Source: Lepiota brunneoincarnata
Taxonomy: Eukaryota; Basidiomycota; Agaricomycetes; Agaricales; Agaricaceae
Length of the DNA stretch: 64,000 bases
Assembly (NCBI GenBank): GCA_023014365.1
Contig: JAEBUN010000009.1
Coordinates: 620,001 to 684,000, forward strand
Direction of reading: 5' to 3'
The position numbers were made by a program, and so were the translations under genes. Positions 12,401 through 24,502 of the stretch are shown in pieces. The stretch's first letter is position 1. The number at the start of each line of letters is the position of its first letter. Below the pieces are notes generated by a model. That model was not told the origin of the DNA and made no database searches. It saw only the letters and a list, made by a program, of their open reading frames with translations.

Positions 12401-14756
12401 TTGGGAATAGCATGGACCTCACAAGAGCACCTTTGGTCGTATCAAAACCTAGCATAGCAATCAACAACACTCCATAGATATTCACCAACTTTCAACTCAC
12501 CTATTCTTACTACAAGTGCAGTTGCTGGTTTCCCCATTCCGTCCTGGGTAAAAGACCCTCTAATCCTAACGATCCTTGTCCCCCCATACAAAAAGCACTT
12601 TGGGTTCTCCTGCCTCTCTTCCCTCCATTTATTGACATCGTCATCCTGCATAGGAATTTTGCTGATTGGAACACTCTCTCCTGTCAACATACTTTCATTC
12701 ACAATGGCATCACCAACAAGAAGAAACAGGTCAGCGGGTAGTGTTGAAAACTGCGAGTCCGATAGATTAATCACGTCTCCGGGGACTAGATCCGTCGATT
12801 CACGCTCAACCCCTGGTAAAAGGTGAGGGTGTTATTCTGTCTGGTAGAAGACTCCAGGACATACATTCGCCATCCCGAAGAACAATAACCTTGCACACAT
12901 AGCGAGACATGTCGCGCATGCGGGTGATCGTCTGTGTGAAGGATGTAAGAATGGAAAGGAGTACATCCCGGAGTACATGACCGACCTTTTGAGTTTCTAC
13001 GAGCGTTGAGACGATGCTCACAGCCGAGATAAGGGCAATACAGAAAGCATAGTAATAGTAATTGTCCAGGGACCAGAGGATGATACTGGCGATTTGAAAA
13101 ACATAGAACGGATGGATGACCTAAGGAGTTTAAATACATAAAGCGAAAGAGATACGAGAGAATCACACCTCATCAACCAATAACGCCAGTATCGACCTGC
13201 CTTCGATATTTATCAGATTCTCTCCAAACAGAATTGCGCGTTGTCCCCTTGCAGGGTTCTTCAGCCCGCCCTGTATAACTGTAACGCCCGTCCAAGCGGG
13301 ATCTCTCCAGTCCCTACCAACATCCCATTAGCAACTAGCGGACAAGCAAAAGAGATTAATTACCTGGCCATGTTAAATAGACCTGTGCGGGGATCGAGGG
13401 CAAATCGGGTATATCGATAGTCGACCAATAGCAGCTTTTTCAGTAGACCATCCTTGGAATCCATATGTTCACCGATTTTTTGCTCCAGACTTGGCCCGAA
13501 CAGCTCGGTGCATTGATCTGCGGGTACAGTAATAGGAAACACGGTAGATATATGATGGTGATAATCCAAGACGCGGATAGGGAGCAACGTAATGGCCCTA
13601 TGAGCTGACTTTGGCTCCTTGAGAGGAGATCTGGAAGGGGAGACGGACTTGAACTCACCTCTACGACGATGAAGCCGTTGGGGGAATCGATGAATGCATT
13701 TTCGTGGGCAACCCAGTGCAACCATAAACGGGGAAACCAATGTCCAAGTAATCCCAAGAGACCAAGGGACAAAACGCAGCCCAACTTCCATAACCATGCA
13801 CGCCACCATATCACTTCATAGCCGATGAACCGAATCGTAGTATCCTCGTCAGCTATATAAATAGTTTGCCTGCTGGGAGGTCCAGGGGGTGGCGCGTCCA
13901 GCAGTGTGAACGAGACATCCATGTCAATACGAGCTTCGCCACCAAAAACAGGATCCATAGTAAGGAGAGGGATATTTTTTGTTGGTTTCGTGGGGCTCGA
14001 GGTTTCAGAATCGTATTCCATGCTCGCAGTGATCGAGGCATTGTCGTGAACAATGTCCACACCCTGCGACTCCTGCTCGGACTCTTCTTCGGCAGAGGAG
14101 TAACCCCAGCGTTCTTCCTCTTCATCGTCAGTGTGCAACGCATGTTCTGAAGCAGCATCGGATCGGCGGCTCCGGCGACTGCCTCGCGACAGTCGGCCGG
14201 TGGAAGAACGTGTCGAAACAGAGAGTCGACGGTTTCCCGAATTTTCGCCTGCAGTTGAACGGCCAAACAAGTGGGCTATGTTCCCTAGTACGGTATTGCG
14301 TGTTGGTGAGGATTGATAGTTGCGATGTCTCCTGTTCTGACTACGCCCGCTCCTACCATCTTCGTCTAGGAGAAGGTCACTTTCACCTTCTTCACTCCGG
14401 TCCTCAACTAGGTCTGTCGTCTGCTGCGAAACCTGACTGTCCCCACTCGACCGCCTACCTAGCCACCGTCGAGAGGAGAGGGAGTCACGGCGCCCCCTCG
14501 GTGTCGTAGACCAGTTATCACTACTTCTCCTCCCAAGTTCTAGATTGGACATGCGGGACATACTGGTGGGGTTCACCGAATGTCCAGGGCCAGAAAACAT
14601 TGCACCGCCTTCTTCGTCGTCATAGTAAGCACTGTACTGAGAATCGCGGCGTGTACGTCTGGTATTGACCAATGCCTCGCCGATATCGACAGCAGATGCT
14701 CCTTCGGTGTAGTCATGAGTAGGGCTTGAGTTTGAGGGCCCAGCGACGGGCGACAT
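9431..14756 (-). CDS. YPK9: P5B-type P-type ATPase (Ypk9/ATP13A2-like)
   Basis: A large multi-exon vacuolar/lysosomal P5B ATPase. Animal ATP13A2 exports polyamines, and yeast Ypk9 confers metal tolerance. The start at 14756 ([11 protein letters not shown]) opens a disordered, Arg/Ser-rich cytosolic region of about 270 residues. Then come the conserved P5 N-terminal membrane-associated region and the A-domain loop TGESVPI (near 12680). [16 protein letters not shown] in M4 (near 12170) is the PPALP form that marks P5B rather than P5A. The phosphorylated Asp lies in [15 protein letters not shown] (near 12050). KGAPE of the N domain is near 11500, [10 protein letters not shown] near 11120 and [19 protein letters not shown] near 10590. 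The C-terminal membrane helices run from 10700 to 9431. All catalytic motifs are intact. The overall size, about 1400 residues or more, fits the family. Individual exon borders were only partly checked. Confidence 0.9.
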
Positions 14757-14919
14757 CTCGTATGAATCACCCGAGCAGCCTTGAGTAACAGCGCTGGTGG
14801 ATGGTTGCAGTTTGTGAAGAGCAGATAATGAAGTAGAATGATGGAGAGAACCAAACCCGTTAGGCACTCGCCCGAAATAAATCAAAATTCAACCGCCCGG
14901 CATTTTCAGGTGACCGGGT

Positions 14920-14964
14920 CCTTCTCTCCCTCTCCCTCTCCCTCTTCCCCCCTCCCTCTCTCTT
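14920..14964 (+). promoter_or_regulatory. pyrimidine tract ahead of the SDR start codon
   Basis: Forty-five nearly pure C/T bases lie just upstream of the ATG at 14985. Such CT-rich leaders sit around transcription starts of many well-expressed fungal genes. The stretch is also the space between the divergent ATPase and SDR genes. Confidence 0.45.
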
Positions 14965-14984
14965 AACAACCATCTACCCTTCTT

Positions 14985-16461
14985 ATGTCTTATGACCGGG
15001 TTCGCGTCCAGGCCAAGAGCCCTGAAGAAATATATAAGCACACCGTTTCCCGCATAAAGAAGATACAGTCACACCTTGATAATGCACCACGCGGTTCAAA
15101 ACTGAAGGGCAAGGTATGTATCATTACTGGGGCGGGTTCTCTCAAAGGCATTGGGTATGTGCTTTGCCATATTGTTAGCAGACAATCCCTGATCCCTTCC
15201 CTTCTCAAGCCGTGCAGCGGCCGTTCTCTTTGCACACGAAGGTACGAATGTGGTGTTACATAACGGGATAGCTGCTTATGCCCTATTCTTCATAGGCGCG
15301 AAACACCTTTACCTCATCGATTTCGACGGAAAGAACCTGCCAAATCTCAAGGAAACGATTGAGACAAAATATCCTGATGTGAAGGTACGTGTTGACGAGG
15401 GGATCGCTGATATTCCCAGCGTTAATACACTTCCCAGATCACAGTACAGCAGGCCGACGCTGCCGACGAGGACGCTGTCAAGGGGGTTTGTGAACAGGCT
15501 ATGAAGGAAGAAGACCGGCTCGATGTATTCTTTGCCAACGTTCGCCCGCCCTCTGTATTGTTTTATGCGTATGACCCAACTTTGCTGACTAGGCCGGGAT
15601 TGCTTCCAAATACCCCCTTCACGATACCTCAAAAGAAACCTTTATGGAAACCATGAGAGTTAATGCCCTTTCGTAGGACTCCCAACTGTTCTTCTTATCC
15701 TTCGAGTATACTCAACTCGAAAACACCAGGTGTTTCCTCGCCATCAAACATGCATCGGTCGCGATGCTCAAGTCCAACCCGCCAGCAGGCAAAGAGCACA
15801 CAGGCGGAAGCATCATTCTTACAGCTTCAGGCAGGTCCCTGCGGTTCCTAATACCCAACATCTCTTGGACTCACAGTACTTTTAGTCGCCGGTATTCGAT
15901 CCGGCGCCGGGACTATTGACTGTAAGTTTCGCACCGTACAAAAAATCGGAGTATCAGCTAACCCCCACAACAGACAGCGCAAGCAAGGCAGCGTGAGTCC
16001 TCGCCATAAAAGTTGTGTGCGCTCTCATTTACGAAGCTCACAGTGTCAATTCGATGGCCAAGACGGCTGCATACCAACTCCAGAAGACTGGCATCCGAGT
16101 GAATGCGGTCTGCCCAGGCCTCGTTGAGACCGGGATGACCACCTCGACCTTTGATTACGCCCGACAACGCGGCACGGCCGCCAAAATCGGACAACTTAAC
16201 CCTCTCGGCCGTTTCGGCGTTGCGGAAGGCAGGTCTACCACGCCTTGCGTTTCGAGTACTTTTATGTTTACAGAGCTACGTCTCCAGAAATCGCAACTGC
16301 TGTGCTATTTTTGGCCTCAGGCATGCAAATCGCCTTTTCTGCTTACGCTAAGCGCTAAATCATACTTCCTAGACGATTCCAGTTATGTCAACGGACAAAA
16401 CTTCGCCGTTGATGGCGGTCTATCTGCCTCTCACCCCGTCGTCCCAGGACGATGGGTATAG
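14985..16461 (+). CDS. short-chain dehydrogenase/reductase
   Basis: A classical NAD(P)-dependent SDR. The Rossmann glycine motif CIITGAGSLKGIG lies near residue 45. NAG follows mid-protein (near 15590), and the catalytic Ser is probably in GSIILTAS (near 15815). The Tyr/Lys motif YSASKAA is assembled from a small exon at about 15974-15991. The C-terminal part reads GIRVNAVCPGLVETGM, ATAVLFLASDDSSYVNGQ and AVDGG, all typical of 3-oxoacyl-reductase-like SDRs. An N-terminal extension of about 40 residues precedes the fold. At least seven introns are needed. The one at 16321-16372 has a GC donor. The substrate cannot be told. It lies next to a P450 pair, so a role in secondary metabolism is possible but unproven. 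Confidence 0.87.
16321..16372 (+). other. GC-AG intron in the SDR gene
   Basis: The donor reads CTCAG|GCATGC and the acceptor TTCCTAG. Removing these 52 nt joins FLAS to DDSSYVNGQ in frame. No GT donor in reach keeps both the conserved VLFLAS and the downstream frame. Confidence 0.75.
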
Positions 16462-16557
16462 AAAGACTATACATTTATACAAGCCCATCAATGCTGTAGT
16501 GAATATAAATTCAAGATATGACAACAAAAAAATCCAGTGAAGCCATGCATGCCCTTG

Positions 16558-19035
16558 TCAATCAGTGCGCCTTCGAAACACAAGAGGCAGACGCTTAGGC
16601 CTGAAGAATAGTTGTATGAGACACGAGACAGGTTGCGTGTACAGCGAAGCTACTTACGACATAGTCAGAACCTGCTGGGTAGTCAAGATACGAGCCTTCC
16701 TTTCTGCAAAGGTCTCATGCTTGAACTGCGGCTCTTCCTTGATCTCAATCTTGTAGCGGCTGACGATAGAGGTGATGGCAGCCATGCCTTCTGTTTCATT
16801 GAACCTGAGTCACAGACAGGTTTCAAAAAGCAGTCAGTAGACAACTGTCTCCCCAACGTACTTTCTACCCAGACAAGCCCGGGGACCTGATAGCGGCCAT
16901 TTGAGCAGACTCCCGTTTGATGATGGTTTTCAGCCACATACCAACTGCGAATGGGATAAAGGCGTCCTTGTTCCAATCTCCTAAGAACCTCTCCGGGATG
17001 AACTCCTTAGGATTCTCCCAATATCTCGCTATAATCATATCAGTGCGACCGAATCCAGAAACATCAACTCCTCACGGTTGTAATGCACACCGGGAACGTG
17101 AAGTAAAATCGATGTTCCCTCTGAAAGTGGAACTCTTCTTTGTTCGTCATTGAAACTGTTACCGACCAACATTGACGTATCTTCCGGCGTCACCTTAGTG
17201 ATTGCTGTAACCTATTTGGAGGAGGCTCTTGATATTGTTTCTGAGGAGGGCAGCACTAAATGCTCTCACTGGAGGGAACATTCGGAGAGTTTCGTTGTAA
17301 ACCCTGGTATGGGCAGTTTGTTAGGACGAAGGTAACAAATTGCATGGAGCCAGCCAGACATACGCCATGACATATGTGAGTTTGGGGATGTCTTCATACG
17401 TCTGTCAAGACTCAAGAATCACAAAACCAGAAACAGAAAGGGTCAACCAAGGCGTGCTCACGAGATTTCTTCCAGCGGGTATGGCTTTTTTGATGTGTTC
17501 AAGCAACCTGTCCTGGACATCGGGGTATAAAGCTAACAAAGCAAAAGTGAAAGAGAGTGTGTGCGCAGTAGTCTTGAGCGGTCAGCACAGTACGAGTCTG
17601 GGAAGAAGCGTAGCATACCTCATGTCCAGCAACTAGGAAGATGAAGATATTGCCTATATCATGATTCATCAATCTCAGATCCAAGATACCAGCTCAAGTA
17701 GTGCATACCCATCAACTCCTCCTCTGTGAGGGTAACACCTTCGAGTTCTTCCTGATTGGCATGGATAAGACTACTGAATAGGTCGTGTCTATCCCGATGC
17801 TCGGAAACCTGGCGGTCTCTAATCATCTCCAGCATGTAATCCTGTTGATATATATTCATGAGTCACTCAACACACCCGCTCTGCTGGAACTGTCCAATCA
17901 CCTTCAGCTCACTAGTTGCCAAACGGAGCTTCCTCAACCTCGGATGCAAGGACTTGATCCAGTCCGGGATGGCGACATTAATAATAAGCCCTGCAGCAGT
18001 ATTATGCAGAGCCTCCCGAAACGTCAATTGATGATTCCCTGGCCTCGTGTTGGCATCATCCTCCCAGCTGATTCTTTGGCCAAATCCTGCAAATTTGACA
18101 TGAAGGAGGATAAGAGAGTAGATTTGCGCGCCCTACCTGCAGCGCTGATAACGAGGAGAGCTAGCTGTGTGTTGTACCTCAGTTGATATAGATCCTCGAT
18201 CTCGGGATTTTCGACCGACCGGTAGGGTAATGTCCACTCCATGCTCTACAACCGCATCCTCATTTCCCCAAATATTATCCATCAAATCATTTGCAATTCG
18301 TAGGGTCTCTTCCCAGACAAGTTTGTTGTTTTTCTGGCAAGAAAATAAGCTCCATCGCACGGATGCTGTTGGGGATTTACCTCGGAAAAGGAAGGGGCAG
18401 AAATTTTTCTATATTTCTTCCACCTTTCTCCTTCAGACGCGACAATGTTATGGCCGTAAATGTTGATGAATTCATACTGATCGAGAGGTTTTGGGAATCG
18501 GCGGGTGGTAGCAATATCCTAATTGCAAATTATCATCTGCATCGTACGGAACAAATCGCAGGACCGGCTAACTTTGATAGCCGCGGCATCGGCGACAAAG
18601 ATATAGTGCTCCAGGGGCCAATAAGTCAGCTGAACCGTTCCTATCAGTATTGACCAGAGCCCTTTCTCGGGAAGCAAGCGTTACGGACAAACGAACATGC
18701 ATCCCATCCAACTTGTTCGAAAACTAAGCACCTTTAGATCATGCATGTGACGATGATAAGACAGTAGAGAGTACCATCATGCCCATCTTCAAATATGAAA
18801 TTACTACCCAAGTTAATGCCTTTGATGGGAGGCAGAATATAGAACCACATGTTGGTGAAACCGAGCACTGTTCGGTGGCCAGGAAGGTATCTTGATAAAT
18901 AGCAGGTCCAGGTGCTGAGCGCTCGAGATAAGGGAGCACATACCCAACAGAGCGGAGTATCCTCAGAGCCCCGATGACCCTATGCAGCACAAAAAGTAGC
19001 ACGAGAGTGCCGCCAATCAGCAAATAAGACGGCAT
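16558..19035 (-). CDS. cytochrome P450, tandem copy 1
   Basis: A membrane-bound class II fungal P450. The ATG at 19035 starts an N-terminal anchor (MPSYLLIGGTLVLLFVLHRV). The next exon gives YLPGHRTVLGFTNMW, then GHNIVASEGERWKKYRK. The I-helix reads IFIFLVAGHE, continuing after an intron into AHTLSFTFALLALYPD (near 17640-17500). The ExxR region is VYNETLRMFPP (near 17290). YWENPKEFIPERF follows, then the heme loop with the GPRACLGRK cysteine (near 16870). The C-terminus is SPKRLPLVFRRRTD with its stop at 16558. All diagnostic motifs are present across more than 12 exons. A GTG-started frame 36 nt further upstream is not needed, since the neighbouring copy lacks it. The second copy lies immediately upstream in the same orientation. 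The substrate is unknown. Confidence 0.88.
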
Positions 19036-19071
19036 GAGAGTGTAAGTGATATTGTCTAGGTGCGAAAACAC

Positions 19072-19508
19072 AAAGTGACATCCTCTCCGCTAACTATATA
19101 TGCTAGGCGGACTAGCACCAGGATGCCCCCTAAAGGCCCTTGGTTCCTGATAGGAGAACCACTATGGTGAGAATACAAGTCAGTGACGTGCGAACCCAGA
19201 AAACAGGATACCAGGGAACTGCCGGACAGCCACATCGTTGCCACAATGCCTCCGTCCAAGCGTAAGCATCCTCACGCAAGCCGGACCGACAGATTTACTT
19301 TGGGCTCAAGATTATCGAACGTAGTTGAAGTTGTGCAGAAACCTGACATCTCTCGATAGTCCTCAAATAACAATCAAACATGAGGGGTTCCGAGTGCGAG
19401 GGCAGGAGACTTGCGCAGGTGAATAGTAGGCTCATGCTTGTTCCGGAACATGGAGCTACGACATTCAGAAACGGTTCCTTGCTAGCTTATGGAGCATACA
19501 CGTCTCCA
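19072..19508. other. spacer between the tandem P450 genes
   Basis: This stretch holds the promoter of copy 1 and the 3' end of copy 2. A TATA-like element is listed separately. Nothing else is recognised. Confidence 0.5.
19095..19101 (-). promoter_or_regulatory. TATA-like element of P450 copy 1
   Basis: TATATA lies about 60 nt upstream of the ATG at 19035, followed by a GCGGAGGA-like stretch. The same arrangement precedes copy 2. Confidence 0.45.
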
Positions 19509-22042
19509 TCAATCATTGCGCCTCCGGAAAACCAAAGGCAGACGCTTGGGTCTAAGAGAACATTCTTGTGAGGCGCGGGGTGTGTCGCGCATCAGATAGG
19601 GTTACTTACGCTATTGTTAGGAGCTGTTGAATGGTCAAGATGCGAGCCCTCTTTTCTGCGAAGGTCTCGTGCTTGAATTGTGGCTCCTCCTTGATCTCGA
19701 CTTTGTATCGGCTGATGATAGAGGTAATGGCAGCTACACCTTCTGTTTCGTTGAATCTAACAAGTTTCCCTCGATTAGCTCTGAATAAATAGGAAGACGA
19801 AAATGCTATATGCGTACTTTCTGCCGAGGCAAGCCCGAGGGCCTGAAAAATCCACCATTTTGTTGAACAAGCTTCTTTTTTTGACGACTGTTTAAACGTA
19901 CCGACACCGAACGGAATGAAAGCATCTTTATCCCAGTCTCCTAAGAATCTCTCCGGAACTGAACTCCTTGGGGTTCTCCCAGTATCTCGCTACCGTGATA
20001 TCAGCAGTGAACTGAAGCCAGAGGGGAAGCTACTTACAGCTGTTATGAACGCCAGGTACGTGGAACGAAATCTGTGTTCCCTTGGGGAGCGGGATCCTTC
20101 TTTGTTCTTCGTTGAAACAATTTCCGACCAACACCGATGTATCTTCCGGCGCTATCTTGGAAACCGATGGAACCTGTTCAAACAATTATTTATCGTGTTG
20201 GAGGAGGGTTAAATTAGTTGTCACCGGAGGGAACATTCGGAGGGTCTCGTTGTAAACACTGTTTAAGGAATGCCAGGATGAGCGTGGTGAAAACTGGCGG
20301 CTACTTCGGACATACGCCATGACATATGTGAGATTGGGGATGTCTTCGTACACCTTATAAGAGCCAGAAGTAGCATCAGAGGATACTTCCAAGAAGACCA
20401 TTGAATACAGAAACGGGCTTACAGGTCTCCTACTGTCAGGGACGACTTGCTTGATGTGTTTGAACAATTTCTCTTGGATCTCGGGGTACAAAGCGAGCAG
20501 TGCAAAGGTGAAGGAGAGGGTATGCGCAGTGGTCTTGAGTGCTCTGTGTCAGTGGGAATTTTTACTTCACAAACAACCATCGTGTACCTCATGACCGGCG
20601 ACCAAAAAGATGAAGACATTTCCTTTTCCAAGGACAATCGGTTCTCAATCTTCCAAGCTAGATAGATGATGGACGCGTACCCATCAATTCTCGCTCTGTT
20701 AAAGTAATCCCTTCGAGTTCCTCCTTGTTTGCATGGATAAGGCTGCTAAACAAGTCGTGCCTATCCTGGACCTCGGACGACTGGCGCTCCTTGATCATCT
20801 CAAGCATATAATCCTGCTCGCACACGTTCATGAAAACTCGATGCATTGCCCCCACTCACTCTGTGGACTCACCCTCAACTCTGTGAAAGCCAATCGGTTT
20901 TTCCTCAATTTCGGGTGCAAAGACTGGGCCCATTTCGGAACTATAATGTTGAGGATGAGACCCCCGGCAGCGGTGTGTAAGGCATCCCGGAAGGTTAATT
21001 GGTGGTTCCCTGGCTTCATGTTGGCGTCGTCCTCCCAACTAACCCTTTGGCCAAACCCTACGAGGACAGGGGTCATGAGCACGCACCGTAACATATGAAA
21101 TCTTGGCTGTTGACTTACCTGCGGCGCCGATAACGAGAAGAGCCAACTTAAAATCTAGCGCTTAAGTTACATATCTCTGCGGTCACACACCTGACTCACC
21201 GGCAAGGTAATGTCCACACCATGATCCACAATTGCGTCCTTGCTTTCCCACATATTTTCCATCAAGTCATTCACAATGCGCATGGTCTCCTCCCAAACAA
21301 GTTTGTTGTTTTTCTGGTAAGGTTTTATAATGGTTCATTTCTAGCGTGTAGGAATTCCCAGGAATTTAGTACCTCGGAGAATGAAGGGGCAGAAATCCTT
21401 CTGTATCTCTTCCACCTCTCCCCCTCGGACGAGACGATATTGTGGCCATATATGTCGATGGATTCATACAACTTGGTGGGCTTTGGGAATCGCCGGGTAG
21501 TAGCCATGTCCTAGTGACCCATTGTCAATATGGCACTTATGAAAAACCCACATCGCGCAAGCAATCTAACCTTGATGGCCGCAGCGTCAGCGACAAAGAT
21601 GTTATGCCGAAGCTCAGGGCCAGTAAGTGACCTGAAATAAATTGTGTCGGCGTTAGGAAAGAGACTTCAAATAACCGAGACCACTGACAGACGAGTATGC
21701 ATCCCATCCAACCTGTTCAAAGACTAGATACAATTAGACTTCACGCACAATGGCGAGGATGAACGCAGGCATACCTTTGTATCCCTCTTTGAATATGAAA
21801 CTCCTGCCTAAATTGACGCCTTTAATTGGGGGCAAAACATGGGCCCAGATACTGCGGAACCCGAGTATTGACCGATGCCCAGGAAGATACCTTTGTCAAT
21901 ACCAGATGGTCAGGAACAAGAATAACGAGAGGGAGTAAGTCCAAGGTGCACACCCGACAGAGCGCAGGATCCTCAGGGCCCCAATGACTCTGTGGAGTAC
22001 GAAGAGCAGCACGAGTGTGCCTCCGATTAGTAAAAAAGACAT
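19509..22042 (-). CDS. cytochrome P450, tandem copy 2
   Basis: A close paralogue of the P450 at 16558-19035, with the same exon pattern. The ATG at 22042 begins MSFLLIGGTLVLLFVLHRVI; the stretch LLIGGTLVLLFVLHRV is identical in both copies. Then come YLPGHRSILGFRSIW, GHNIVSSEGERWKRYRRISA, GFGQRVSWEDDANMKPG, HDLFSSLIHANKEELEG, the I-helix block near 20600, VYNETLRMFPPV (near 20240), and GPRACLGRK at the heme (near 19830). The C-terminus PKRLPLVFRRRND stops at 19509. All key motifs are present, so both copies look functional. Third positions and introns have diverged clearly while the protein is well conserved, which suggests an older duplication under selection. Confidence 0.88.
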
Positions 22043-22884
22043 GATCGTCCAGGTTATTTCGTTAGGATGTGAAAAGGCCTCGTTCCTCCGCGCTATATAA
22101 GCGGATAAGATGGCACCTGCTGTGCTATGTTGGTGGCATCCAGGCATACGATTGACTCCCAAGGATCATATAATTAGCACGCTTATCACCGTACCCTTCG
22201 TCCAAGCGTAATCATACTCACGCCATCCGGACCGACGGTTTGGCACGAATAATCTGCTGGTGAGGATTATATTATTTCAATGCACACCACCACACCAGAG
22301 AGTCAAGGCTCTATACCAAAAGCTGGACTGTGCACCGTCACTGCAGTGCGTCAGCACCGAACCCACTGAGAACAATGTTCAGCAAGGGGATATAAATGCA
22401 TTGAGCACAACAAACTCACTATAGCGATACTCTTCAGTTACGGAGGCGCAATCGCTGCAGATGATGCGCATACTAACGTCTTCCACGGGTTCCCACGAAG
22501 GAAATTCTGCTGGATGCATATGATCGCGTAGCGGCTATGAACATGTTCAGAGTTCAGGATCCTCCGATTTTGAATTCCTTTCAGTCCCCTAGAGACGCAA
22601 TCAGAAGCTGAGACTGTAGATCACCGCGTCCGATTGGGTGGAGCGGAACAATAATGGGTATAAGGACAGTACAGTGCAAGGGCCGGCCCACTGCTTGGTT
22701 TGAACTGGCTCACACATGGGCATGCTGCGTGCCAGTACAGTACAACTACCAGTCTACATTGGTTCTGGGCAGTATCCTGGTACGTGAGCCAAGGTATAGA
22801 GCCAAATTACATCAGGGCATTAGATTCGCGTAAAGGTCTACTTTTGCATAAAGCGTGACTACGTTAACAAGCCACAGTCGCGCT
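22043..22884. other. spacer between P450 copy 2 and the FKBP gene
   Basis: 842 nt holding the promoter of P450 copy 2 (right of 22042) and the 3' region of the FKBP gene. No open frame of note, no repeat and no RNA gene seen. Confidence 0.5.
22094..22099 (-). promoter_or_regulatory. TATA-like element of P450 copy 2
   Basis: TATATA lies about 52 nt upstream of the ATG at 22042, flanked by GCGCGGAGG downstream, matching the layout before copy 1. Confidence 0.45.
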
Positions 22885-24368
22885 CTAGTTGATCCCCACT
22901 AATTTGACTTCTGTACATACGTTAGCGCGTCATGTGGAACAATTGGATGTAAACGCGTACCGAAGGTCAATGTTGCATTTGGAGGGATATCTGGTTTCGA
23001 ACCCCGTTTGCCGTACGCGAGTTGAGAAGGAATAACCAAGACACGCTCGCCGCCAACCTGCATACCGACAAGCCCTTCGTCCCAACCTACGGGACAGTTA
23101 AATCAGACATCAAGAATACTTGATTGCGAGACGTACCTTTGATGACCTCTCCAGCACCCAGCCTGAAGCTGAACTATATATTTTACTCAGCTCTGACTGA
23201 TCTGGGATGGATGAGAAATTGTGGATTTACTGGTTTTCCTTTGGTGTTCTTATCGAACACCTTGCCATTCTGAAGCTTTCCTATGTATCGCATCGATAAC
23301 CTGTCTCCCTTCTTGGTTTGTGGTCCAGTACCAACGACTTGATCCTTGATCTTGATACCATTGTCAAGGTCCTTAAACTCCTTGTCTTTGCTTGTTTTGT
23401 CGTGCTTTTTCTCCTTCTCTGACTTCTTCTCCCCGGCAGGTTTGGTCTTTTGGACTTCGGTCTCATTCTCCCCCTTGCCGACAGGAACTGCATCACCGTT
23501 CTCTTTCTTCAGCTTCTTGTTCTTCTTTTCATGTTTGATGGGTTTCTCTTGTTCAGGGCTCTCGAGTTCGCGTGCGCGTTTGGCGGGTTTAGAGTCTTCG
23601 GGCTCATCAGCCTCTTCGAAGCGACTGTGACAAAAGAAAGAATGAGTAGGAGGCTCACGACATTTGACCGAACACTCACCTGGTGTCACTGCCGATGCCA
23701 TAGAGCTCGGTCGGGTCCATTTCGACATCCGAGCTTACTTCGCGAAGGTCGTACCCGTCTTCATCATCATCAGAATCAAAGTCGTCGTCGCCGAAAGGTG
23801 GCTGGTCAGGACCGATTTGGTCTGGTATAGTCTATATAAGCGAAAATCTGATTAGAGAACAAGACTTACCAACATAGTTTCCTGACAGAGAGACCGGGCT
23901 ATTTGCTACGAGTTAGTTATTGAGGGCTGGGTCAAAGAGGAAAGCAAACTTTTTCCCAACAAGCTGGAACTTGTACTCTGCACCCTCCTCGAGCACCAGA
24001 TTCACCTGGGCATTTTCAGTCTCGAGTCAAGATAGTTAGCGCGAAAGTAGAGTTAAATCAGTAGATAAAATGTACCTTGCCTGCAGTGAGGGAGCAGAGG
24101 ATGAGACTCGAGGTGGATTCTGGGCCCTTGTCCTCTTCGTCGTCGCTATCGGCATCTCCGAGCTTGCTGAAGGTTAATTTGACTAGGGTTCTGCCGTTCT
24201 GGTCCACGAGCTTCTCCCCAAGTGTGGCATTGGAGATACGGACGTCGCCCTGAGGAATGAAGGCCTTCTCGTTTCCTGGACTGAGATCCAGGCTCCTACG
24301 ACCTCCGTGAGTACAGAGGAGGTACGACGACGCGTACAGACCTACCAAACTGCAATTGCGACTGTCAT
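22885..24368 (-). CDS. nucleolar FKBP-type prolyl isomerase (Fpr3/Fpr4-like)
   Basis: A peptidyl-prolyl isomerase with an N-terminal nucleoplasmin-like domain, as in Fpr3/Fpr4 and insect FKBP39, which act on histones and in the nucleolus. The ATG at 24368 (MTVAIAVW) begins it. The nucleoplasmin-like part contains [20 protein letters not shown] and [15 protein letters not shown] text. A long acidic then Lys-rich linker follows (23350-23800), then the C-terminal FKBP domain: [54 protein letters not shown] and [17 protein letters not shown]. The last residues come from a short exon ending at 22885. The gene is divergent from ARPC4, with only 134 nt between the start codons. It is complete. Confidence 0.9.
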
Positions 24369-24502
24369 TTTCTTTTGTTGTTGGCTAAGAGAAAAAAGAA
24401 GGGGTTGTGTTAATTTCAAACAAAAAATTCCGATGCCAGGTCCGCCGAAACTCCGCTCATCCTTGATTGATCCAGCCATTCAACACATATCTTCATCTAG
24501 TC
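24369..24502. promoter_or_regulatory. 134-nt bidirectional promoter, FKBP / ARPC4
   Basis: The start codons of two divergent housekeeping genes are 134 nt apart, so both core promoters and leaders must lie here or overlap the first exons. No TATA box is obvious. Confidence 0.55.

Noticed and set aside
13440..14885. Longer start for the P5B ATPase at 14885
   Set aside because: The first codon of that frame is TTG; the first in-frame ATG is at 14756.
16558..19071. Start of P450 copy 1 at 19071
   Set aside because: That codon is GTG, and the matching place in copy 2 is not a start; the ATG at 19035 aligns with the start of copy 2.
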